A DNA stretch of 8,310 nucleotides from Anaerolineales bacterium (lineage in GTDB: Bacteria; Chloroflexota; Anaerolineae; Anaerolineales; UBA6663): positions 1 to 8,310 of the forward strand of contig JAEURL010000045.1 in assembly GCA_016789165.1 (NCBI GenBank), in the 5' to 3' direction. A program made the position numbers and the translations under genes. The notes beneath the pieces are model-generated. The model ran no database searches. It saw only the letters and a list, made by a program, of their open reading frames with translations, and was not told where the DNA came from. Below, piece after piece: positions 1 through 5,793 of this stretch. Numbering within the stretch: the first letter of the stretch is position 1; each line of letters begins with the position of its first letter.

Positions 1-2438
1 TGCTGCAATCGCCGCAGCCGCCGCCCGCCGAAGGCCTCCTGACGGCCTTGCTGAATGCGCTGGCGGCCCAGCCCGCGCCGCTGATCCTGGTCCTGGACGA
101 TTACCATGTGATCGAGGCGCCGGCCATCCACCGGGCGCTCACGTATCTGCTGGAGCATCTGCCCCCGCAGCGGCACGTCGTGATCACCTCCCGGGAAGAT
201 CCGCCATTGCCGCTGGCCCGTTACCGGGCGCGGGGACAGCTGACCGAATTGCGCGCCGCCGACTTGCGGTTCACCGCCGCGGAAGCGGCCGAGTTCCTGG
301 GCCAGGTCATGGGCCTCCACTTCACGGAGGCGGACCTGGCCGCCCTGGAAACCCGCACCGAAGGCTGGATCGCCGGCCTGCAGCTGGCGGCATTGTCGAT
401 GCAAGGCCGGCCGGATGTCGCCGAATTCATCCGCGGCTTTGCGGGCGATCACCGCTACATCGTCGACTATCTGGTCGAAGAGGTGCTCCAGCGCCAGCCG
501 GAGCCGCTGCGGCGCTTCTTGCTGCAAACGGCCATCCTCGACCAATTAAGCGGCCCGCTGTGCGCGGCGGTCACCGGCCAGGCCGACGGCAGCGCGCGCT
601 TGGAGGCCCTGGAGCGCGGCAACTTCTTCGTGGTGCCGCTGGACGATCAGCGCCGCTGGTACCGTTATCACCACCTCTTCGCCGATGTGCTTCGGGCGCA
701 TGTGAAAGCCGAACAGCCCGAACAATTGGCCACGCTGCACCACCGCGCCAGCCTCTGGTATGAACAGAACGGCGCGGCGGCCGAGGCCATCCGCCACGCC
801 TTGGCCGCCCAGGCTTTCGAACGGGCCGCCGGCCTGATCGAGCGAGCCGTGCCGGACCTGCGCCGGAACCGGCAAGAGGCCGTCCTGTTAGGCTGGCTGC
901 GGGCGCTGCCCGAGGCCGTGTTCCAGCGGCGGCCGATGCTGAACGGCCACTTTGCCGCCGTGCTGCTGCAGAACGGCGAGCTCGAAGACGTGGAGGCCCG
1001 CCTGCGGGCAGCCGAACAATGGCTGGACGGCGGGGCCCGTGCGGCTGATCAACCGCCGGCCGCGCCAACCGAGAGGATCGTGTTGGACGAAGCCGAGTGG
1101 CGCCGCCTGCCGGGTTGGATTGCCGTGCACCGGGCGGGCCTCGCCTTGGCGCGGGAGGAGGTGGCCAACGCCGCGCACTTCGCGCGCCGGGCGCTGGAGT
1201 TGATCACGGAGGATGACCATCTCGGACGCGGCGCGGCGGCGGCGTTGTTGGGGCTCGCCGCCTGGCGGACGGGCGACCTGGAGGCGGCCCAGCAGGGCTA
1301 CCGCGAGGGCATGGCCCAGCTGGAGCGCGCCGAGCACTTCGCGGACGTGCTGGGCTGCTCGCTCGCCCTGGCCGACATGCAGATCGCGCAGGGCCGCCTG
1401 CCGGCGGCCAAGCAAACCTTTACCCGGGCCTTGCAGCTGGCGCCGGACCGGGGCCTGCCGGCCTTGCGCGGCACCGCCGATATGTACGTGGGCCTGAGCG
1501 AGCTGCACCGCGAGCACAACGAGCTGGAAGCGGCCGCCCAGTTTTTACAGCGGGCCGAGGCCTTGGGCGACCATTTGGGGCTGCCGCAGAACCCCTATCG
1601 GCGGCGCGTGGCCCGGGCGCGCCTGCAAGCCGTGCAGGGTGATCTAGATAGCGCGCTCGCCTCGCTGGACGAAGCTGAACGCCGGTACGTCGGAGATTTC
1701 TCCCCGAACGTGCGCCCCATCGCGGCTTTGAAGGCCAGGCTGTGGCTGAAGCAGGGCCGGCTGGATGAAGCGCAGGGCTGGGTGCGCGCCCAGGGCCTGG
1801 CGGCTGACGACAACCCAAGCTACTTGCGCGAGTTTGAGCACCTGACCCTGGCGCGGGTGCTCCTGGCGCACTACCAGGCCAGCCACGCCAGCGCCATGCT
1901 GGACGCCGCCCAGCGGCTGCTCGGGCGCCTCCAGCAAGCCGCGGAAGCCGGCGGCCGGACCGGCAGCGTGATTGAGGCCCTGCTGCTGCAAGCGCTGGCT
2001 GGTCACGCCCGCGGCGATCTGGCGGCGACGGCACCATTGGAGCGCGCGCTGCGCCTAGCGGAGCCGCTCGGCTATGTGCGCCTGTTCTTGGATGAAGGCC
2101 AGGCGCTCGCCCCGCTGCTGCGCGCCGCGGCCGGCGGCCGCCGGCCGGGTCTGGCCGCCCAACTCTTGGCGGCGCTTGAGCCCGAGCCGCAGCCAAGCGC
2201 CGGCCCGGCGCCGGCCTCCCCGCCGCGCATCGGTCAGCCGCTGATTGAGCCGCTGAGCCAGCGCGAACTGGAAGTGCTGCGGTTGTTCCGCGCTGATCTA
2301 TCCGGACCGGAGATTGCCCGCGAGCTGGTGATTGCCCTCAGCACCCTGCGCACCCACACCAAACGCATCTACGGGAAACTCAACGTCAACAGCCGCCGTG
2401 CGGCCGTCAGCCGCGCGACCGAGCTGGGGCTGATCTAG
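1..2438 (+). CDS. MalT-like LuxR-family ATP-dependent transcriptional regulator (5' partial)
   Basis: The reading frame is open from the window edge (first full codon at position 3) to a TAG at 2436-2438, giving 811 visible residues. It opens in the middle of a STAND-type ATPase: the Walker B strand LILVLDDYH lies at about 81-107. The Walker A loop and true start are upstream, so the TTG at 48 is not the start. Family-typical blocks follow: TEGWIAGLQLAALS near 357-398 and WYRYHHLFADVLRAH near 657-701. A long helical, TPR-like region covers roughly 740-2150. The last 60 or so residues (about 2250-2438) are a LuxR/GerE helix-turn-helix, with LSQRELEVLRLF, then GPEIARELVIALSTLRTHTKRIYGKL and a C-terminal ELGLI. 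MalT relatives bind ATP plus an inducer, oligomerise and activate promoters. The inducer here is unknown. Two small membrane-protein genes follow on the same strand and are possible targets by adjacency alone. The family call is secure; the regulon is not. Confidence 0.93.
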   Translation, partial: LQSPQPPPAEGLLTALLNALAAQPAPLILVLDDYHVIEAPAIHRALTYLLEHLPPQRHVVITSREDPPLPLARYRARGQLTELRAADLRFTAAEAAEFLGQVMGLHFTEADLAALETRTEGWIAGLQLAALSMQGRPDVAEFIRGFAGDHRYIVDYLVEEVLQRQPEPLRRFLLQTAILDQLSGPLCAAVTGQADGSARLEALERGNFFVVPLDDQRRWYRYHHLFADVLRAHVKAEQPEQLATLHHRASLWYEQNGAAAEAIRHALAAQAFERAAGLIERAVPDLRRNRQEAVLLGWLRALPEAVFQRRPMLNGHFAAVLLQNGELEDVEARLRAAEQWLDGGARAADQPPAAPTERIVLDEAEWRRLPGWIAVHRAGLALAREEVANAAHFARRALELITEDDHLGRGAAAALLGLAAWRTGDLEAAQQGYREGMAQLERAEHFADVLGCSLALADMQIAQGRLPAAKQTFTRALQLAPDRGLPALRGTADMYVGLSELHREHNELEAAAQFLQRAEALGDHLGLPQNPYRRRVARARLQAVQGDLDSALASLDEAERRYVGDFSPNVRPIAALKARLWLKQGRLDEAQGWVRAQGLAADDNPSYLREFEHLTLARVLLAHYQASHASAMLDAAQRLLGRLQQAAEAGGRTGSVIEALLLQALAGHARGDLAATAPLERALRLAEPLGYVRLFLDEGQALAPLLRAAAGGRRPGLAAQLLAALEPEPQPSAGPAPASPPRIGQPLIEPLSQRELEVLRLFRADLSGPEIARELVIALSTLRTHTKRIYGKLNVNSRRAAVSRATELGLI

Positions 2439-2538
2439 CCGCCCCGCCCTCTCAAGCCAGCCCCCAGAGTCCGGCAAGATCGGCCAGCCCGTAGCGGCCT
2501 CCGGCGCGGCCGCCACACCGGCCCACAATCATCGCTTC

Positions 2539-2557
2539 TGGGGACGACTCCTCCCCA
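2539..2557 (+). terminator. Weak candidate terminator hairpin after the LuxR gene
   Basis: TGGGGA (2539-2544) pairs with TCCCCA (2552-2557) around a 7-nt loop, and a moderately T-rich stretch, CCTTCGTTTGTATTCT, follows. The stem is only 6 bp and the tail is interrupted. It could end the LuxR transcript 100 bp upstream or be chance in GC-rich DNA. I see no convincing -35/-10 pair for the next gene in the rest of the 174-bp gap. Confidence 0.3.
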
Positions 2558-2600
2558 CCTTCGTTTGTATTCTGCCGGCATCGCTCAACCGCATTGACCC

Positions 2601-2606
2601 AAGGAG
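2601..2606 (+). promoter_or_regulatory. Shine-Dalgarno AAGGAG for the membrane-protein gene
   Basis: AAGGAG lies 6 nt before the ATG at 2613 and fixes that start. It also argues against a start at the earlier ATG in another frame (2594), which would place this motif inside the coding region. Confidence 0.8.
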
Positions 2607-2612
2607 CCACAC

Positions 2613-3284
2613 ATGCACACCAAGGACCTCATTCGTTGGGCCGGGCTGGCGGCGCAGGTCGCCGGAATCTGTTTCGTGCTCGTGGAGCTGCTGCGTCCCC
2701 CGGTCGTCTTGGCGTCCGTCACCACCCCCCGCTGGGCGATCGTCCACGCCTTGGCCCTCGCCCTGTCTGTGTTCGGCCTGGTGGGGGTGACGGCGCTCTA
2801 CGCCCGGCAAGCCGAAGCGGCCGGCAAGCTGGGTCTGGCCGGCTATCTCCTGCTGAGCCTGTGGCTGATGCTCTCGCTCGCCTTTACCTTCTTCGCGGCC
2901 TTTGTCTTGCCCGGGCTGGCGCAGGCGGCGCCCGGTTTAGCCGAGGGCTTCGTAGGGGTGTTCGCCCGGTCCGCCGACGCCATGAACCTGGGGGCCTTCA
3001 CGGCCCTGTGGGGCCTCGCCGATATCCTGTTTATGGTGGGCAGCCTGGTGTTTGGCATCGCGACACTTCGCGCCGGCGTCCTGTCGCGCTGGGCGGCTGG
3101 CCTGTTCACCATCGGGATCGGGCTGGCCCCCGCCTATAGGCTGCTGCCGATCCCGCTTCAGCCGCTCGTGGCGTTGCCCATCGGGCTGGGCCTGGCGTGG
3201 CTGGGCTTCGCGCTTCTGACCGAACGCCGCCCGCCCGCCGCGGATGCGAGCCTGGCCCACTTGCGCCAGGCCGGCGCTGAGTAA
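2613..3284 (+). CDS. Unassigned polytopic membrane protein, about six TM segments
   Basis: This 223-residue protein starts at an ATG with a well-spaced AAGGAG and ends at TAA (3282-3284). Hydrophobic stretches at about residues 10-30, 42-62, 74-98, 125-150, 158-175 and 180-203 suggest six membrane helices. No cleavable signal peptide is evident. The soluble tail (about 204-223, rich in Ala, Arg and Pro) is short, and there is no recognisable catalytic or metal-binding motif. The composition and helix pattern recall small hypothetical membrane proteins of the DUF4386 type seen in Chloroflexota and Actinobacteria, but I cannot match a diagnostic motif and do not assign a family. It lies 174 bp after the MalT-like regulator and 108 bp before the DUF2938 gene on the same strand, so the three may be functionally linked. 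Coding status is secure; function is unknown. Confidence 0.85.
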   Translation: MHTKDLIRWAGLAAQVAGICFVLVELLRPPVVLASVTTPRWAIVHALALALSVFGLVGVTALYARQAEAAGKLGLAGYLLLSLWLMLSLAFTFFAAFVLPGLAQAAPGLAEGFVGVFARSADAMNLGAFTALWGLADILFMVGSLVFGIATLRAGVLSRWAAGLFTIGIGLAPAYRLLPIPLQPLVALPIGLGLAWLGFALLTERRPPAADASLAHLRQAGAE

Positions 3285-3304
3285 ACTCGCCAGGGCCGCG
3301 CACG

Positions 3305-3340
3305 GGGAAGCCAAGCGGCCGGGAGGCGGCCCAGCTTCCC
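3305..3340 (+). terminator. Hairpin between the two membrane-protein genes
   Basis: GGGAAGC (3305-3311) is perfectly complementary to GCTTCCC (3334-3340). Inside it GGCC (3317-3320) can pair with GGCC (3328-3331), giving a two-tier stem-loop 20 bp after the upstream stop codon. No T-tract follows, so intrinsic termination is doubtful; it could instead be an mRNA-stabilising 3' end or an attenuator within an operon. Confidence 0.35.
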
Positions 3341-3392
3341 GGCCAGACTCAACCTCGCCTCACCTGAAGCCGCAGCCGGCTGGAGAACAACC

Positions 3393-3902
3393 ATGAATCA
3401 ACTATTGGCCTTACTGGGCAGCGCCGTGGTCATGGGGCTGGGCGCCACGCTCACCTTCGACCTGTGGGCGCTGTTTCTCAAACATGCCTTCCGGATGACG
3501 CCCTCCAACCTCTGCCTGGTCGGGCGCTGGCTTGGCTACATGCCGGACGGAATCTTCCGGCACACGAACATCGCCGCGACGCCGGCGAAACGCGCCGAGT
3601 GCGCGGTCGGCTGGACCGCCCACTACCTGATCGGCGTCACCTTCGCCCTCGCTTTCGTCGCCGTGGTGGGCCAGCCCTGGCTTCGGCAGCCGACGCCCAT
3701 CCCCGCGCTCCTGTTCGGCATCATCACGGTCCTGGCGCCGTTCTTCGTCATGCAGCCCTTAATGGGGCTCGGATGGGCGGCCTCCAAAACAGCTCAGCCC
3801 ACGCCGGCGCGAATGCGCAGCCTGATGAACCATGCCGCGTTTGGCGTTGGGCTATACCTTTTCGCGCTGGCGGTCAACGGGTGGTCGTTTTTTCGCGCCT
3901 GA
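3393..3902 (+). CDS. DUF2938 family integral membrane protein
   Basis: The gene encodes 169 residues, starting at an ATG 7 nt after GGAG (3382-3385) and ending in TGA. It matches the DUF2938 family end to end as I recall it. The first helix contains GLGATLTFDLWALFLK (about residues 15-30). This is followed by the conserved loop VGRWLGYMPDGIFRH (43-57), the AVGWTAHYLIGV block (71-82), the APFFVMQPLMGLGWAAS block (115-131) and a last helix after MRSLMNHAAFGVGLYL (141-156). Hydrophobic segments at about 5-29, 71-92, 103-122 and 146-165 predict four membrane helices. Length is normal for the family. No biochemical role is established for DUF2938, and none is claimed here. It follows another small membrane protein by 108 bp and converges on the minus-strand metallopeptidase gene with only 44 bp between stop codons. 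Confidence 0.9.
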   Translation: MNQLLALLGSAVVMGLGATLTFDLWALFLKHAFRMTPSNLCLVGRWLGYMPDGIFRHTNIAATPAKRAECAVGWTAHYLIGVTFALAFVAVVGQPWLRQPTPIPALLFGIITVLAPFFVMQPLMGLGWAASKTAQPTPARMRSLMNHAAFGVGLYLFALAVNGWSFFRA

Positions 3903-3926
3903 GGGATTGTCGGCGGACACAAGAAG

Positions 3927-3940
3927 GGGCGCGGCCGCCC
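3927..3940 (-). terminator. Candidate terminator between convergent genes
   Basis: In the 44-bp gap between convergent stop codons, GGGCG (3927-3931) pairs with CGCCC (3936-3940) around CGGC. Read on the minus strand, the hairpin is followed by CTTCTTGTGT, a fairly T-rich tail, so it would best serve the metallopeptidase gene. The 5-bp stem is short, and the call is tentative. Confidence 0.35.
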
Positions 3941-3946
3941 AGCCGG

Positions 3947-5572
3947 CTAAAGGCCCGCCGGCTTCTGGATCCCGACGAGATGGGGCGCGCCGAGGAAGAA
4001 CGCGGCCTGAAAGCGGTCGGGGCCGGCCGCCGTCCTGATCGCCAACGCCTTCTGCGCGGCCTCGCCATAGCCGAGCTCGCTTGACGGCACTGCCTCCGGC
4101 AGGTCCGGCCGGCTGAGCCCGTCCGTCCAAAGCTGCGCCGTCTCAGGCCGGGCCCGCGCCTCCGCCAGAATGGTGTTGTAGAGGTCCACCCCCAGCACTT
4201 CCACAAACCCTTCGGACACGATCTGGCCGTTCTCGACGTACTGGCTGGCGACACTGAAATCGGGATGAACCAGGACATGCATCAGTTCGTGGCACAGCGA
4301 CCGGATCATCTGCCATTGCGCATGCCACTGGGCGTCGGCGCCGGCGCCGCGCTTCTGCAGCCGGGTCTGCAGGTGCACAATCGGCGCCGTCAGGTTCCTG
4401 GAGTCGGTCCGCGGCGTCGCGCGCAAATGCCGGTCGACCAACTCCTGGGTCGGCTGGTCGGCCAGCATGGTCGTCAGGACAGCCTGTAATTCCCGCCCAT
4501 CGTCAGGACGGTTGCTTTTGAAATGCACCTGGTCCAACACGCCCACCTCGGACATGGCGGCCCGGCTGGCGAGCAGCGCCAGCCGCGAACCGCTGACATC
4601 CTCGCCTTCGAGATCGCTGGTCTTGGCCGCATACTGCCAGCCGTGGTGGGTCAGCGTGATAGTCCTCGCCGACCGGGTCGCGTACGGAAAGAGCGTCCAC
4701 GCGCGTTCCTGAATCAGGGCGGCCTTTTTCGGCATGGCCGCCTCGAACGGCTGTCGGACGCTCTCAAACGCGCCGGGATCATGGGCTTTGAGCACCTGGA
4801 TGAGCTTGGGCGGCAATTCGCGGCGCAGAGCGGCCACGTCCAGAGGCTGGTCATCAGCCGGTGCCTGCGGGGGTCGGGGCCGTCGGTACTGTTCCCGCAG
4901 GCCCGCCGCCTGCTCGGGCCCCAGGGCCGGGAAACTGGCCACCAGGGCCCCGCCCAGCCATCCGGCCAGCTGCAGCACCTCGGTCCCGAAAACCCGCTCG
5001 TCGGCCGGCTGAGCCTGGTTTCGGCTCAGCCGCCCCATGTGGTACAGGGCCATGATGGCCGGGGTGAGCGCCGCCGCATTCAAGACGGGTTGGCGGTGAT
5101 TGTTGTCCAGCAGCACCTTGAGCGCCCCGTAGATGGCGGCCCGCTTGGCATCGGAGTTGATAACTGCCGGGCTCTCAATCGCCTGGACAAGCCCGTCGGC
5201 TTTTTCGAATTGCACGCCTTTCAAGGTGGCGATCACGGCGCCGCGGTCGGCGGGCGGCTGCCAGGCGCCGTAGTCAACGATGACTGGCACCGGGGCGTTG
5301 GGCAGGCCGGCGTCGAATTCGGACCGGCGTTGCAGGCTGGCGGGGCTGAGTGAGCGGATGACCGGAATGGCGGCCCCAGAACGGGCTGGCCTGAGCCGGC
5401 GCTGAACGGCTCCGTTGCCCACCGCTTTCTGCAAGGCCAGCACGGCCGCCGGGTCGGAGACCGGCCCTTCATGGCCGGCCGGGGGCGCCATCTCGGCCGA
5501 GGCCGGTTGCCCAGCGGGTGGGCGCAGCGCTGAGCGGCGGATGGGCGTCAAGGCCGGCTGGGCTTTGGGCAT
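3947..5572 (-). CDS. Putative gluzincin-type metallopeptidase with N-terminal AVGNxAVQRxL tag (eCIS cargo/toxin-like)
   Basis: The 541-residue protein reads from ATG (5570-5572) to TAG (3947-3949). GGGAGAG on the minus strand (5584-5590) lies 11 nt upstream, a loose ribosome site. Residues 1-40 are Pro/Ala-rich and probably disordered. Residues 43-60 read AVLALQKAVGNGAVQRRL, matching the LQRxxGNxAVxRLL-type tag common near the N-terminus of DUF4157 and other eCIS-associated proteins. A helical, Ala/Leu/Pro-rich middle follows. The C-terminal third carries CHELMHVLVHPDF, with HExxH at 428-432, then VSEGFVEVLG with Glu454. This HExxH-x21-E spacing and EGF context fit a zinc gluzincin: H428 and H432 as ligands, E429 catalytic, E454 the third ligand. 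A closing RFQAAFFLGAPHLVG (519-533) resembles an 'AAYFxGxxxLIG' ending I associate with eCIS-linked proteins. No signal peptide or membrane helix is present, and the only cysteine is C427. Metallopeptidase folding is likely; substrate, toxicity and delivery route are inference. No injection-system gene lies in the window. Confidence 0.8.
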   Translation of the reverse strand: MPKAQPALTPIRRSALRPPAGQPASAEMAPPAGHEGPVSDPAAVLALQKAVGNGAVQRRLRPARSGAAIPVIRSLSPASLQRRSEFDAGLPNAPVPVIVDYGAWQPPADRGAVIATLKGVQFEKADGLVQAIESPAVINSDAKRAAIYGALKVLLDNNHRQPVLNAAALTPAIMALYHMGRLSRNQAQPADERVFGTEVLQLAGWLGGALVASFPALGPEQAAGLREQYRRPRPPQAPADDQPLDVAALRRELPPKLIQVLKAHDPGAFESVRQPFEAAMPKKAALIQERAWTLFPYATRSARTITLTHHGWQYAAKTSDLEGEDVSGSRLALLASRAAMSEVGVLDQVHFKSNRPDDGRELQAVLTTMLADQPTQELVDRHLRATPRTDSRNLTAPIVHLQTRLQKRGAGADAQWHAQWQMIRSLCHELMHVLVHPDFSVASQYVENGQIVSEGFVEVLGVDLYNTILAEARARPETAQLWTDGLSRPDLPEAVPSSELGYGEAAQKALAIRTAAGPDRFQAAFFLGAPHLVGIQKPAGL

Positions 5573-5793
5573 ATGCGGCGACGCTCTCCCGGAGCCTGTG
5601 AGCGGTGAACGCCTGGCCGGCTGCGCCAGGGTCAGCCGAGTTTAGATGGTTTTTGGCGGCGGGGCCTTTCCAACGGGCCGGCGATCGTTAGGAATTTCCT
5701 ACCCCCAAGCCGTAACCCTCCCGTAACCACACCCGCACTTGCGGGTAATCGAGCCGGCCTAATGTGGAGCCAAATCCACCTGGGGAGGCTCCC
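5573..5793. promoter_or_regulatory. Divergent control region between metallopeptidase and WD40 genes
   Basis: These 221 bp separate two divergent genes and must hold both promoters. Visible elements are a perfect 13-bp palindrome TAGGAA-T-TTCCTA at 5689-5701, a direct repeat CCGTAACC at 5710-5717 and 5721-5728 (11-bp period), and an inverted repeat CCCGC-ACTT-GCGGG at 5732-5745. CCTGGC/GCCAGG (5612-5617 and 5625-5630) could form a small stem in the minus-strand leader. A weak plus-strand pair TTGCGG (5739-5744) and TAATGT (5760-5765) has a 15-bp spacer and is not a convincing sigma70 promoter. I found no good promoter on the minus strand. Confidence 0.45.
5782..5788 (+). promoter_or_regulatory. 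Shine-Dalgarno GGGGAGG deciding the WD40 gene start
   Basis: GGGGAGG lies 5 nt before the ATG at 5794. This supports 5794 over the in-frame ATG at 5764, which would add ten residues (MEPNPPGEAP) in front of an otherwise canonical signal peptide and would put this site inside the coding sequence. Confidence 0.85.

Noticed and set aside
48..50. TTG as the start of the LuxR-family gene
   Set aside because: The frame is open to the window edge and position 48 falls just before the Walker B strand, so the ATPase core would be cut; the true start is upstream.
2594..3139. 181-codon plus-strand frame overlapping the first membrane protein
   Set aside because: It has an Arg/Gly/Pro-rich shadow translation and no ribosome site of its own; the AAGGAG at 2601 serves the ATG at 2613.
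4523..5353. 276-codon plus-strand frame opposite the metallopeptidase gene
   Set aside because: It is the antisense shadow of a GC-rich gene; its translation has no recognisable domain, while the minus-strand product has coherent motifs.
5444..5572. N-terminal region of the metallopeptidase as a genuine DUF4157 domain
   Set aside because: Only the short GNxAV-type tag is visible; the HExxH and surrounding residues of DUF4157 are absent from the N-terminus, so I call a tag, not the domain.
5639..5673. Minus-strand TTGGAA / TAAACT as the metallopeptidase promoter
   Set aside because: The spacer is 23 bp, too long for a sigma70-type promoter.
5764..5793. In-frame upstream ATG that would extend the WD40 protein by ten residues
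   Set aside because: It would bury the signal peptide behind MEPNPPGEAP and put the strong GGGGAGG site inside the gene; 5794 fits both the ribosome site and the signal peptide.
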